Counted from the first letter of the stretch, positions 36,101 to 45,252 are shown. The stretch: 49,170 nucleotides of DNA from Chitinilyticum piscinae (GCF_015223195.1 NZ_JADFUA010000016.1:1-49170); one strand, 5' to 3'. Notes: generated from the sequence alone by a model not told the origin. Numbers and translations: made by a program.

Positions 36101-36939
36101 GTGGCGGCTTTGGGCGTTTCGCCAGGCTTCACCAGCAGGTATTGGCAGCGATCGCGTAAACCTGTTTGCCCGCCCGTGGCGTTGAGCCAGAGTCGCCCGA
36201 GGGTGTTGTCCACCAGGAACTCGACCACATAGCGCGGTGTGAAGAACTGGTTGCGTACCGCCAGTTCTCGGCTGTTGCGCGGTGCCTGACTGGCATCGCG
36301 CATCGCCTTGCGCTCTTCCTTGGAGTTGAAGTACTGGTAGATCCAGCCGATGGTTTCATCTTCGCTCCACAGCGGGGCGATGTCGGCATCGTTGATCAGG
36401 TTCAGCACTTGCAGCAGCGCAGCCTCGCGCGGGAACAGGCGCCCCTGCGGTGAGTAGCGGTCGAACAGGCCCGGCAGGTCTTGGGCGAGTTCATCGAACA
36501 CGCTGAACAGGTACACGCGGTAGGCATCGCCGGTTTCGCCCAGGCCAGTGCCAGCTAGGCGCGCGTAGAGCTGAAAGCCCTTAGCCTGGAAACCGTTGCC
36601 CACTGATTCGACCAGCAGACCACGCGCCTCGGCCATGCGCAGCGCCGCCAGGCGGTTGAGCACGGTGAAGGCCTGCTCCCGCACGATGCGATCAAGGCCC
36701 TGCGTGGCGTTCATGTCGCCACTGGCGGTGTAGTGCGCCAGGGTGTCGCGCAGGATGCGGGCAGTTTCGCGCTGGGCGTCGTTGATATGGCGCAGGCTGG
36801 CAAGCTCCGCCACGGTGCCCGCGTTCGGGTCCATGCCGTAGTCGTTCTGGAGCTGGCGAGTGAATTCCTCTTCCAGCACCCGGCGCGCATCGTTGACGAA
36901 GCGCTGGAGGCGGTTTCTTGTTGTTTGGTCGAAAGCCAT
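33118..36939 (-). CDS. pglX: PglX, BREX DNA adenine methyltransferase
   Basis: A 1273-residue N6-adenine methyltransferase. The ATG at 36939 (MAFDQTTRNRLQRFVNDARR) is chosen because earlier codons lie inside the helicase gene and are not conserved. Motif I is KLLDPACGSMHFG near 291-303, motif IV VIMNPPFGDSS near 529, with DLYMCFFLRCAKDLLASNG after it. The C-terminal half holds the target recognition regions (VPMMKGGEFRRYFSNENWLF, GITFPRVSSVGMNGRLMPQD). It methylates a non-palindromic adenine site to mark self DNA; the site cannot be read from sequence. It starts 10 bases after the helicase stop, and its end overlaps brxU. Confidence 0.94.
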   Translation of the reverse strand: MAFDQTTRNRLQRFVNDARRVLEEEFTRQLQNDYGMDPNAGTVAELASLRHINDAQRETARILRDTLAHYTASGDMNATQGLDRIVREQAFTVLNRLAALRMAEARGLLVESVGNGFQAKGFQLYARLAGTGLGETGDAYRVYLFSVFDELAQDLPGLFDRYSPQGRLFPREAALLQVLNLINDADIAPLWSEDETIGWIYQYFNSKEERKAMRDASQAPRNSRELAVRNQFFTPRYVVEFLVDNTLGRLWLNATGGQTGLRDRCQYLLVKPGETPKAATKLRDPRTLKLLDPACGSMHFGLYAFDLFAEIYCEAWAWEQQHGPGSLDVSTQPQAALKPLSQTYEDEAAYLRDVPRLIIEHNIYGVDIDPRAAQIASLALWLRAQRAWHDAGVKAKDRPLIGRGHVVAAIAPPAERELRQQFAANLDQRDAELFEKTLQMLKGLPELGVLLQVERELPHLIRQLYVGKGTGLFAAQEQENWQQAEGRLHSSLTEFAHTSKATFQGRLFAQDSLELLRMIDLTREKFDVIVMNPPFGDSSASASQYLKEAYSLGRPDLYMCFFLRCAKDLLASNGLQGQITSRTFHTLEFFEPMRRELLTGETRLQILVDLGSGVLDGATVETSAYIASRGKSTSFYSFDLSTSKEKQPTIAKILSSLRSGGSPESTWVREHSWFLEIPNGSLCYWLPEAVEKAIKRLPQFDPGFACKPLAERPTSKTRYGRVRQGLIPGDIFRFTRLRWEVSSTEIGRGLKWVPMMKGGEFRRYFSNENWLFLWQKSGLEPKAFAEQRYGGASRTIKNESEFFKPGITFPRVSSVGMNGRLMPQDSVFSDTGMAIIPEEEASTWNLLALFNSRLADIICAALHPGRKFEVAHLAAIPIEERVLADDGLRTLAREAYGFVRDATDEDAIFEMTLKEIASTKSVQRGLAQAARNISAFWESVADRQHQIDLRVFDIYGIPASEQRLLADYIDRLRGSDESSPEIESVLRPEKYLASMFDADKGLRDCLSILLNRLIAAAFSHAGKVGHSSGLTEDLLSMVVEFSESVFGVPEDVFIEDVTPLVPGTSLQNYFAEAKGFFDDHLTSHSLSPRRAPICWPLTTTSGSYTLWVYYPRLTSETLYTAINDFVEPKLKQVVADMATLRSKGSARTRDDEKQFEALQAFELELIELRDTLLKLAPTYKPNHDDGVQINAAPLWSLFRHKPWQKVLKDTWAKLEKGDYDWAHLAMNYWPERVREKCKTDKSLAIAHGLEDLYIEPEAAPKKTRGRKKTGGDE

Positions 36940-36949
36940 CAATCGATTC

Positions 36950-39670
36950 CTATTGTTCTGTGACCGCTTGGAGCGAACCGGGCGCTTGCCAATCCTGGCC
37001 AAAGTGAGCGCGCAGGCTCTCGATAGCGGTTGGCAATGTCCCATCGCAGGTGACGCCAAGGTACGTGGCTGCCCGTGTGGTGCCCACGTACAGGTATTTG
37101 TCGAACAAGGCCGGATGCAGCGCCGCAAGTTGGTCAATGCCCACGAAGAACACGGCCTCGAACTCCAGACCCTTGATGTGCTGGATGTCGAACACGCGCA
37201 CGTTGCTCTCTTGCCCGACGGCCTGTCCCTCACGACAGGCAATGACTTGGATGTTGTGTTCGGCCAGGGCTTCGTTCAGTGCCTCAGCCACTGGTGCCAC
37301 GTCGTCTTCAGCATTCACAAAGATGGCAGTGGACGGCAGCTGGCCGACGAAACGCTCTATTTCTCGGATGCGGTCTGCCAACCAACTCACCACGATTGCT
37401 GTGTCTGTGGCGTGCTCCAGGAGCGCGGGCGCTACGCCGCCACTGTCCACATGCGCAGGCAAGCTGACGTTCTGCTCGGTGCCGCCGACGGCACGGATCA
37501 TGGCGCGAGCGAGATCGTTCAGTTGCTTGCTCTGCCGGTAGGAGACGGTGATCTCCTTGATGTCGAAGTCGGCAAAGACCCACTTCATTTCGTCGGCGGA
37601 TCGCGCACCCCAGGTGGTCAGACGTTGATTGAAGTCGCCGCAGGCAAAGAACGAGCGCAGCCGTGGATGCGCCAAGGCGGCCATGCAGGCCAGCTGGATA
37701 GGCGAAAAGTCGGTCGCTTCATCCACCAAGACCTGGTTGCGGTAATGGCCCAGGATGGGCTGGAGTGCCGACCAAGCGGGGCTGTCGATATCGCGCTGCA
37801 CGTTGGGCCGGCTGATCAAGTCGCCTGCGGCGCGCAGGATGGCGAGCAGCACAATGTCCAGTTCGAGCGGATGGATGTCGCGGGCTTCGAAGCCTTCGTT
37901 GCGATACCAGCTCTCGGCTTGCTGGCGATCGCGCCGGAACGCGCGGTAGCGCTTCGGAATGCCGTCGAGATAGCGCTTGACCGGATTCACGAAGCGGCGC
38001 GCGTTGGTTTGCACCAGCAGGCTCGCCCCCACCTCGGCGCGGTCGGCTTCCGTCAGGCCACGCTCTGCCAGCCACTCGATGATCTTGCCGTTGCGCGACG
38101 ACTTGCTGACCGCGCGCTTTGAGGCTGCAGCCCGGGCTTGGGCACGCACCGCTTGCATGTAGGCGTTGAGAGCGGCGGCACGACCGGTACGCGGTGCTGT
38201 AGTGTCTTCTTCCTCATCGGCATCAAGCTCGTCTTGTTCGTCGGCATCGGTGGTCTGGGCTTGCTGCAGGCCATCGATGAAGCGCGCCAACTCATCCAGG
38301 AACGCCCGATTGCGATTGAGCTGGAGGTTGAGCGCAGCTTTGATCTTGCCGTCAGAGGCTTCCTTCAGGCTGGCGACGAGCGCCTGGACCTTGGGGAGCT
38401 CGGCTGCCAGCGATCCGAAGGTGGACGCCAACGCGCCATCGCCCGCTTGCGGAAGGATGATGTGCAGCCGCTCGCCCAAGCTCTGGACTTCTGGCGCCTT
38501 GGCTTCGCGGAGCATGCTGGCCGCTTCATGCAGCTCTTGCACATAGGCGTTGCGCTGCCACGTGTTGAAATCGTCGAACCACCGAATTGGGCGATTCAGC
38601 GCCTCTGCGCTCAAGCTTGGCAGGCCGTCTTTCAGGACAAAGGTGCCGCCACCCGATGCGGTTCTGAGGACGCCGAAAGCATTTCTGGCCAGCTCGCGCC
38701 TGTAGTCCTGCCAGGTTCTGATGCGCAGATCGGAGGCGGGAACGCCTTCACGAGCGAAAGCCTCCTTGAGGTACTGTTTGAGCAATTCGGTGGGCGTGAA
38801 CATCAGCCAGCTGTTGGCGTGCGCGACGCCCTGGGCGGTGGCCACCATTTCAACCAGACGTTGTTCGCCTTCTTCCAGGAAGGCGGTGTCGAGCTTCTGG
38901 CCAAGGCGGCGGATCAGGGTCGTCGTCTTACCGGTACCGGGCGGGCCAAGAATCAGCAGGCGCTTGTCGAGGGGAAGACGAAAAATCTCATCCTGGTATT
39001 GATCCAGAACGGGCTGATCGCGCAGACCCATCTTGGTGATAACGCTGCGGCGCACGCCGTCGATGATGTTGGCCTTGACGGTTTCTTCGGCCAGCAGTTG
39101 ATCCAAAAGGTCTTCGGTGACTTCTTCTCCGGCAACCTCAGTCAGTAGCGCTCGCAACGACTCGATCGTGAGTGGACCGAAATGCTCGGCCTCCACCACG
39201 GTGTCGCGCGAATCCCAGCCATCAGCCAGTGCGGCGGGTCGGAGTTGGGCGCGCTCCAAGACCTCGACAACGGTGCCATTGGGCAGTGTGAATTCAGCCC
39301 CGATCGCCAAAGAGGCCAAGCGACCGACCGGGGCACGGTAACTGGCCAGATTCTGGAATCCTGAAACCGGCGTGGTTCGACAGATGTAATAGGTACGCTC
39401 TTCGCCTTCCTCATCCACAACGACGACACGAGCGATCGCAGGCTCGGCCGCCAATACCTGATAGCTCTCGCGGTTGGCCTGGCTAATCTGATCCAGTTTC
39501 TGGATGGCCGAACTGGACGTCATCGTATTGACGCTCGCCAAGGCATCGGAGCCCAGCGTTCGCCCATCGTGCAGATTGCGTTTTGCAGCCGAAGCAATGC
39601 TGTCGAGCTGGGTGAGCGCCTCGCCTGCGACTTGCTCAATGTGTTGCCTGGATTCGGTAGTCAGCTCCAT
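36950..39670 (-). CDS. Superfamily 1 helicase (UvrD/HelD-like) embedded in the BREX operon
   Basis: A 906-residue SF1 helicase. About 240 N-terminal residues precede Walker A ILGPPGTGKTTTLIRRLGQ. A 400-residue insertion with coiled and charged stretches (a DADEQDELDADEEED run near residue 480) separates it from motif II VLVDEATDFSPIQLA near 649, motif III FFACGDFNQRLTTWG, VSYRQSKQLNDLA, and the UvrD_C segment IKGLEFEAVFFVG with LYVGTTRAATYLG. The late Walker A recalls HelD-type motors that act on stalled RNA polymerase, as well as UvrD. It begins 2 bases after brxC ends and stops 10 before pglX, so it is a true operon member. Type 1 BREX has no such core gene. Its role is unknown. Confidence 0.85.
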   Translation of the reverse strand: MELTTESRQHIEQVAGEALTQLDSIASAAKRNLHDGRTLGSDALASVNTMTSSSAIQKLDQISQANRESYQVLAAEPAIARVVVVDEEGEERTYYICRTTPVSGFQNLASYRAPVGRLASLAIGAEFTLPNGTVVEVLERAQLRPAALADGWDSRDTVVEAEHFGPLTIESLRALLTEVAGEEVTEDLLDQLLAEETVKANIIDGVRRSVITKMGLRDQPVLDQYQDEIFRLPLDKRLLILGPPGTGKTTTLIRRLGQKLDTAFLEEGEQRLVEMVATAQGVAHANSWLMFTPTELLKQYLKEAFAREGVPASDLRIRTWQDYRRELARNAFGVLRTASGGGTFVLKDGLPSLSAEALNRPIRWFDDFNTWQRNAYVQELHEAASMLREAKAPEVQSLGERLHIILPQAGDGALASTFGSLAAELPKVQALVASLKEASDGKIKAALNLQLNRNRAFLDELARFIDGLQQAQTTDADEQDELDADEEEDTTAPRTGRAAALNAYMQAVRAQARAAASKRAVSKSSRNGKIIEWLAERGLTEADRAEVGASLLVQTNARRFVNPVKRYLDGIPKRYRAFRRDRQQAESWYRNEGFEARDIHPLELDIVLLAILRAAGDLISRPNVQRDIDSPAWSALQPILGHYRNQVLVDEATDFSPIQLACMAALAHPRLRSFFACGDFNQRLTTWGARSADEMKWVFADFDIKEITVSYRQSKQLNDLARAMIRAVGGTEQNVSLPAHVDSGGVAPALLEHATDTAIVVSWLADRIREIERFVGQLPSTAIFVNAEDDVAPVAEALNEALAEHNIQVIACREGQAVGQESNVRVFDIQHIKGLEFEAVFFVGIDQLAALHPALFDKYLYVGTTRAATYLGVTCDGTLPTAIESLRAHFGQDWQAPGSLQAVTEQ

Positions 39671-39672
39671 GC

Positions 39673-42600
39673 TTAGTTCCCACCCGTTCCAGGCTGTTCA
39701 CCCACGACAAGAGACACTTCGATCTCGGCATACAGAGCGAGTTGAGCCTTGATTTCATGGAGCTGTTGAATCAGCGTGTCGATGTCTGCGGCCGAGGTCA
39801 TCTTCACTGGCACGGCGATCGATTTGGTGAGCTTCGCCGGACCTTTCTCACCAGTCTTGGCCCGCTCTTCCTCCATGCGCTTGCGCAGGCGTTCCTGCCC
39901 TTGGCGCTGGATGGAGCGCTTCAGATCTTCGAGGGTGCTGTTGATGTCGTAGTCGCGAGCCAGCAGCTTCTTGAGTCCGGCCAGATCCTGCGTGGCGGCC
40001 AGGGCGAGCCCGTCTAGCCGGTTCACGGCGTTGCCGCGCTCCTCCTGGGTGAGCTCTTCCCACTCGGGGATGCGCTGCAGATCCTCGACACCTTCCTTCA
40101 AACGGAGCTTCTGCTGATCGGATAGCGTGATGACCGCATCGCGCACGCGGCCCTTCAGATGGGTAAGCTGCGAATTGAAGTCAGCCGTGTGCTTGTAGAA
40201 GTCCTCCTTGCCCAAGCGCTCAGACAGGGTTCCCAGGTCTTCCGCAAGTTCGCGACGCAGCTCCCCTGGCACGCCGGTGTCCGGCAAGGCTTCGATGTCG
40301 CGGCGATGGGCTTGCAAGTCGCGTAGCGTGGCGTCGAGCCCGTTGTCAAGCGCCCGCTTCACTTCGAGCGCCCACTTGAGGTTGTCGTAAATGGCGGACG
40401 TTTCGGCACCCAGGCGCTGCGGGGCGTCGGAGGCATCGGTGAACAGAACGTCGGCAATGTCCTGGTTCAAAGTGCGGATGCGGTCACTGCCTGCCAGCCC
40501 GAGGCCACTGAGCTTTTCGGCCAAGGAGCCGTAGTCGTGCTGGAAGCGTGGGAAGTGCTTCGCCGCCGCCTTGCTGATCTCCTGCTCCAGCGGAATAACC
40601 ATGTCACCCACCAGTTCGGTGAGCCGCTCAGCGGCGCGACCGAGCGTTTCGATGGATGGGCGCTCATCGCGCAGCGCGACACCGATCTGCTTGAAGGAGT
40701 TGTTGGTCTTCAGCGCATCGATCGCCTGTTGCCCAGCAGCCGTGACTTCACGGCCCGAGACCTTGAGCTTGATTTCGCCCGCCATGAGCATGGCGGCCAC
40801 GATGTAGCGCGTGGTATCAGGTGACCAGCCAAACGGATCGCTGCTGAAGTCGTCGAGCAGGCGCTTGCCATCGACCGTGCCGCGCTTGTCGATGTAGTCG
40901 CGGATGCTGATCATCGCCTTGTGGTCAATCTTGAACGAGGCGCGACCGGCCACGGTTTGCACCAGGCCGAGCGGGTCCAGCGCACTGCTGATGGCGGCGG
41001 GGTTGGCGACCTTGAGAAATTTCTCGGCGGTGTCGGTTCCCGCACGCACCGGCGCTTCGACATAACGGTCGAACACCTGGTCGGCCACGTCAGAGAGCAG
41101 TTTTTTAGCGGCGTCCAGTAGGTCGGCGTCCAGTGCCGATACCGCCGTGGCCTGGCCACGGAACACAAACGAGCCTGCTTGCAAGGTTTGCTTGATCTTG
41201 CTCTGGAGCTGGGTAGCCAGCTTGGCAGCACGGTCGAGCTGGCCGGTGCAGTAGTCCTTGACCTCTTGGTCGGGCTCGTTGCGGTGCAGTTCGGCGATGC
41301 GCTGGCAACGATAGATTTCGTTCGCCAGATCGTCGAGTTCGGAATTGGCGCGAGCCAAAAGCCCGATGACATTCCGACCGGCGCGGCTGCGGGAGTCATC
41401 CAGCATCCGGTTCTTGGCGGTGTCGTAGTCGCTGGTAGGCACCAGCTCGACAACGGTCTGGATCGTGCTCTGGTCACCGGCCAGGCTGGTAATGGCGCTA
41501 CCGGCCTGGACCTTCAGGCCCGTTGCGACGGCCATCGTGCCGTGGAGACTGACACGAGGCAGCGGATCGAAGGACTCGCGCAGTGCATCGTTGAAGATGC
41601 GCTTCACGTCCACGGAGCGCAGTGCGATGGCACCGCGCTCCTGCTCGATATCCCGCAGCTTCTCGCTGAGAAACACGAGATTGCCATCCTTCTCGCCGAG
41701 TGGCACATGCACGTCGTTAAGCATCTCTTCGACGGCTTTCTTCACCGTATCGAGTTGCGATGCTGCAGTGATGGACGGGTGCATCAAACTGGCGACGTTC
41801 TGCACCGACACCGGCAGGTTGCCGAGGATCTGAAGGACAGCGACGGACTTGGCGATGTCCTGATGGAGCTGCGAGTCCGGGAAGCGAATCTGCACCTTGC
41901 CGACCGCCTGGTGGATGGACGTGAAAGCGCGGCGGATGTCCTTTTCCAGTTCGTCGTACAGCGTCACCGTGGTGGCCAGCCAACCCACGGGCTGATCGGC
42001 CATTGCCTTGGAACCGCCTTCGCCTTTCAGCACGTCCTGGATCACTTTGATCGCAGAGCGCAGGCCAATACCGCCGGTGGACTTGGCGAGTGCGCCCAAC
42101 AGGTGCAACAGGATGTCGAAGTGCGCCGGCAGGAACGGGTAGAGATTGGTGAAACTCTCTTTGCTGAAGTCCGCGTCGTAGTACTTGGCGTCCTGCAGCT
42201 TGGTGTTGTGTCGAAGCGCTTGGCCGTGGGCGTCGAACAGCTTGCCAAGCTCGTTCTCGCCCGTCGGTGATTTGCCAAGCAGACGGCGATAGCAAATCTC
42301 TTTGATGTCGCTCGATTCCAGGTCGATCTGGATCGGGAAGCGGTCCTTCAGCTTGTAGAGCTTGTCGGAGTTCAGCGCGGCGCGCGGGTCGTCCTCGGTA
42401 AGGGTCTGCTGCGCGGTAGAGATGATCCATGCCTTGCCGTCGCCCAGCCGCTTGAGGTTCTTGGCCAGGCCATCGAGGTTGAGGATCAGGTTGTCACGCG
42501 AGGCCACGTACTGGCCGACTTCGTCGACGATGAAGATGATGTTCTGCTTGCCACTCTTCTCGCGGACGATGTCGATCATCTCCTGCACGCGCTGGTCTTC

Positions 42601-43314
42601 GAATTGGAAGAAGCCCTCGGTGCTGGACGAGAAGGACTTGGCCTCGGGGAAGAGTGCCGGGTACATCTCATGGGCGATCTTGGGGATCAGTCCGTCGATT
42701 GCCAGTGGGTTGTTCTGTACTCGGGCCCAGGTTGCGCCCGGCAGTGCCTTGGCGATCCGTTCATGGAGCTCATGCGTGCGGCCATCCTTCTCGACCATGC
42801 GCTCAAAAGCGGCAACCTTCAGGTTGCGCGAGTAGCCGGCCCACTGCAGCACCTTAAAGTAGAGGACCGTGGAGACGTCTTCCATCGTGGCGCCGGCAAG
42901 CATTTCACTGGCCAAATCCAGCATGACCACAGCAGCCGGGAAACGCTTCGCCACAGTGCTGAGGAGTGCCTTGGTCTGTGGCTTGTGCAGGCGGTCTTGC
43001 AGGTAGTTGATGAATGAAGTGCCGTCGATGGTGCGCTGATCGTCAAACGCCAGGCCGAGGTACTTGGTGAACGAGCTCTTACCGGAGCCGTAGAAGCCTG
43101 AGACCCAAACGCCCACCTCATTTTCGCCACCGGACTCCATCGCGAGCTGCATGCGATCGAGGAGCTTGCGGAACTGTTCCTCAATGCTTTCGGTGACCAC
43201 GTATTCGGAGATCTCAGCCTTGAGTCGGCCTTCTTGCGAGGCGCCATAGGTGATGACCTTCTCGATGGTCCGGTAGATGTCCTTGCTTGGATCGAAGAGT
43301 GAGCGAATGGTCAT
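39673..43314 (-). CDS. brxC: BrxC, BREX P-loop ATPase
   Basis: A 1213-residue BrxC/PglY-type ATPase, the normal length. It starts MTIRSLFDPSKDIYRTIEKV, has Walker A VSGFYGSGKSSFTK (73-80 core) and Walker B NIIFIVDEVGQYVASRD near 260, then a long helical region ending in a coiled-coil-rich part (ERLRKRMEEERAKTGEKG). It is a core component of all BREX types that carry it and is thought to power the defence complex. It starts 28 bases after brxB. Confidence 0.95.
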   Translation of the reverse strand: MTIRSLFDPSKDIYRTIEKVITYGASQEGRLKAEISEYVVTESIEEQFRKLLDRMQLAMESGGENEVGVWVSGFYGSGKSSFTKYLGLAFDDQRTIDGTSFINYLQDRLHKPQTKALLSTVAKRFPAAVVMLDLASEMLAGATMEDVSTVLYFKVLQWAGYSRNLKVAAFERMVEKDGRTHELHERIAKALPGATWARVQNNPLAIDGLIPKIAHEMYPALFPEAKSFSSSTEGFFQFEDQRVQEMIDIVREKSGKQNIIFIVDEVGQYVASRDNLILNLDGLAKNLKRLGDGKAWIISTAQQTLTEDDPRAALNSDKLYKLKDRFPIQIDLESSDIKEICYRRLLGKSPTGENELGKLFDAHGQALRHNTKLQDAKYYDADFSKESFTNLYPFLPAHFDILLHLLGALAKSTGGIGLRSAIKVIQDVLKGEGGSKAMADQPVGWLATTVTLYDELEKDIRRAFTSIHQAVGKVQIRFPDSQLHQDIAKSVAVLQILGNLPVSVQNVASLMHPSITAASQLDTVKKAVEEMLNDVHVPLGEKDGNLVFLSEKLRDIEQERGAIALRSVDVKRIFNDALRESFDPLPRVSLHGTMAVATGLKVQAGSAITSLAGDQSTIQTVVELVPTSDYDTAKNRMLDDSRSRAGRNVIGLLARANSELDDLANEIYRCQRIAELHRNEPDQEVKDYCTGQLDRAAKLATQLQSKIKQTLQAGSFVFRGQATAVSALDADLLDAAKKLLSDVADQVFDRYVEAPVRAGTDTAEKFLKVANPAAISSALDPLGLVQTVAGRASFKIDHKAMISIRDYIDKRGTVDGKRLLDDFSSDPFGWSPDTTRYIVAAMLMAGEIKLKVSGREVTAAGQQAIDALKTNNSFKQIGVALRDERPSIETLGRAAERLTELVGDMVIPLEQEISKAAAKHFPRFQHDYGSLAEKLSGLGLAGSDRIRTLNQDIADVLFTDASDAPQRLGAETSAIYDNLKWALEVKRALDNGLDATLRDLQAHRRDIEALPDTGVPGELRRELAEDLGTLSERLGKEDFYKHTADFNSQLTHLKGRVRDAVITLSDQQKLRLKEGVEDLQRIPEWEELTQEERGNAVNRLDGLALAATQDLAGLKKLLARDYDINSTLEDLKRSIQRQGQERLRKRMEEERAKTGEKGPAKLTKSIAVPVKMTSAADIDTLIQQLHEIKAQLALYAEIEVSLVVGEQPGTGGN

Positions 43315-43342
43315 AGGTTTATCCCAGGGTTCTTTTGTCTGT

Positions 43343-43918
43343 TCAGCCGCCGACGTGGACGGAGCGGTAATTGCCGTCTTCCGGGTAGAAGCCGAGAAAC
43401 TTCAGGCGCGTCTTGCCGGTTCGCACGCCGGGGTACAGAAAAATCGTCGGCACATGAAACTTGCCCTGGAGCTGGCTCTCGATGGCGCCGATGCGCATAA
43501 ACGGATGCAGTGCCTCAAGGTCCGTTACCAAGAGCAGCGCGTTCTGCTGGCCTTCGAGCGGCTGCAGGGCATCCTCAAGTCGCTTCAGCAGGCCGTTATC
43601 TGCCGTCAGGATGTCCGCCAGCGCCTTGTTGGTACGCGGCCAATCCAGTGGCGCTGACTTGTCTTCCATCACACAGAGCGACCAGAACGGGTCGTCTTTG
43701 AGCAGCGCCCAGAGCTGTTCGGCGATGGAGAACGTGTGCACGTCCCAGCCTTCTTGGTGCAGTTTGGCTACCCATGCGGGTGTCTGCCGCTTCACCTCGA
43801 GGATTTGTTCTGGTGGGAAGACGAGGTAGTAGATCGGCTCGAAGCTCGCATGGCCGAGCTCGCGCCCGTGCCGAATGCGCTCGCGCAACTCGTCGAAATC
43901 AGCTTTGAGTGAGGACAT
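43343..43918 (-). CDS. brxB: BrxB, DUF1788 protein
   Basis: A 191-residue DUF1788 protein: FDELRERIRHGRELGHASFE, PIYYLVFPPEQILEVKR, LEGQQNALLLVTDLEALHPF and VPTIFLYPGVRTGKTRLKFL with the typical LGFYPEDGNYR end. BrxB is a core BREX protein needed for methylation and defence; its biochemical activity is not known. Its start lies inside the end of brxA (20-base overlap), so the two are coupled. Confidence 0.93.
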   Translation of the reverse strand: MSSLKADFDELRERIRHGRELGHASFEPIYYLVFPPEQILEVKRQTPAWVAKLHQEGWDVHTFSIAEQLWALLKDDPFWSLCVMEDKSAPLDWPRTNKALADILTADNGLLKRLEDALQPLEGQQNALLLVTDLEALHPFMRIGAIESQLQGKFHVPTIFLYPGVRTGKTRLKFLGFYPEDGNYRSVHVGG

Positions 43919-44693
43919 CGCAGAGCGCCTCCATGTCTTGTTGTTTCCAGCTGATGCGGATCACGTCGCCAGCAGCCTGGACGATGAACAACCCCTTCAG
44001 CGAGAGTCGTTTGATTTCCTCCAGCACGTCTTCGCGCGCCAGGCCAAACAACTGCCAGTCTTCGTGGGTCAGTAGCGCGTTATCACCGACGCCGGAAAAG
44101 TGCAGCTCATGAGCTAAATATGCAGCCGCAGACGGCGAGATGCGGAACGGCAGGATGCGGCGGCTTGAGCGCAATCCGCGCTCAAGCATTCCGTAGTCGG
44201 CACAGCATCCGGTCAGATAGGCGGAGACGCGCCGCACTGTCGTCTCAGACCAGCGCTTAACTGTCTTGCCGTCATCGATGCCTCGCTCGACAAAGGCACG
44301 GGCGTCTTCATTGGTGATCTGTGTGTATCCACCGGCGTATCGAGCCCAGTAAACGTGGCGCACGAAGTCACCAAGAATGGGATTGGCGCGGCTCGTGAAA
44401 ACCAGCATGAGCTGTGTCAGATCAGCAGTGGAAATCGTTGCCGACAGCCGCTTGAGGTGAGCAGCCGGTGTACCGCCATTGACCAGATAGCGCGGGGCAA
44501 AGCATTCGACGACGATGTTGCGGAGTCGACGCGCGGTAACGGTTGGGAATCGACCTGATTCCAGCGCGACTTGATGCAACTGATTCGCCGACATGCCTGG
44601 CGACCACAGGTCGAGCAGCGTCTTGGTCTCGTTGACGAGCCCAAGGCCTGCTTGTAACTGTGTCGTGTAGGGCTTGTTGTCGGCCACGATCAC
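43899..44693 (-). CDS. brxA: BrxA, DUF1819 protein
   Basis: A 264-residue DUF1819 protein started at GTG 44693, which overlaps the previous stop as GTGA. Recognisable stretches are TTQLQAGLGLVNETKTLLDL, FPTVTARRLRNIVVECFAPR, LVFTSRANPILGDFVRHVYW and RILPFRISPSAAAYLAHELH. BrxA has a NusB-like DNA-binding fold in characterised systems. It is somewhat longer than the usual 200 residues, through a C-terminal extension ending ISWKQQDMEALCDVL. Confidence 0.88.
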   Translation of the reverse strand: MIVADNKPYTTQLQAGLGLVNETKTLLDLWSPGMSANQLHQVALESGRFPTVTARRLRNIVVECFAPRYLVNGGTPAAHLKRLSATISTADLTQLMLVFTSRANPILGDFVRHVYWARYAGGYTQITNEDARAFVERGIDDGKTVKRWSETTVRRVSAYLTGCCADYGMLERGLRSSRRILPFRISPSAAAYLAHELHFSGVGDNALLTHEDWQLFGLAREDVLEEIKRLSLKGLFIVQAAGDVIRISWKQQDMEALCDVLTQS

Positions 44694-45205
44694 CCCACCA
44701 GATATGGATATGTTTTGGCGTTCTGCGTGAACGCCGATAGATAGGCCGCAGCGATAGCCTTCAGTGTGTCGGTGGAATCGAGATCCTTGATACCACCAAC
44801 CGCCGTTGGACCTACGCTGGACGTGCCGCCCATGGTGGCCAAGCGCTTCAACGCATCCAGCGCAGCCTCTTTGCTCTGCGGTGTCTGACTGGCGAGTTCT
44901 TCTCCCGCGCTGCTTTGCACGATCGCGTGCAGGTCTTGTTCGACTTCTTCAGGCAGCCGGAACAGGTGGTAGCTGCCCACGCTCAAATGCTCGTCGTGCA
45001 ATCGTCTGGCTGCTTCCAGCACACCGTGGTACTGAGCAAGGCGAGATGTTTTCGAGAAGACCGGCTCCAGGAAGAGGCGGCTTGATGCTTCATAGAACGC
45101 CGTTGGCCACCAGGCGCATTGAGCGCGCTCACCGAGGAAGCCGACGAGCAATCTCATCTGTAGCAACGTGGGCAGGTAGGATTCTTTCATCTCAAATCTC
45201 ATCAT
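44690..45205 (-). CDS. brxE: BrxE-like small BREX protein
   Basis: A 171-residue protein: LLQMRLLVGFLGERAQCAWW, PTAFYEASSRLFLEPVFSKT, LAQYHGVLEAARRLHDEHLS and VGSYHLFRLPEEVEQDLH, then a poorly conserved C-terminus with ATMGGTSSVGPTAVGGIKDL. This matches what I know of the BrxE family, which precedes brxA in type 6 BREX. No biochemical function is established. It starts 47 bases after brxR and overlaps the brxA start. ATG codons at 45205, 45202 and 45190 are all possible. Confidence 0.7.
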   Translation of the reverse strand: MMRFEMKESYLPTLLQMRLLVGFLGERAQCAWWPTAFYEASSRLFLEPVFSKTSRLAQYHGVLEAARRLHDEHLSVGSYHLFRLPEEVEQDLHAIVQSSAGEELASQTPQSKEAALDALKRLATMGGTSSVGPTAVGGIKDLDSTDTLKAIAAAYLSAFTQNAKTYPYLVG

Positions 45206-45252
45206 TCGTTTGTTCTGCCGACGCGACCGGCGTAGGCAGTGATATCCACTGT

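Noticed and set aside
38138-39148. 336-codon open frame antisense to the BREX helicase
   Set aside because: It is opposite the conserved Walker A region and lacks independent support.
41179-42270. 363-codon open frame antisense to brxC
   Set aside because: It mirrors brxC codon structure and has no recognisable domain or ribosome binding site.
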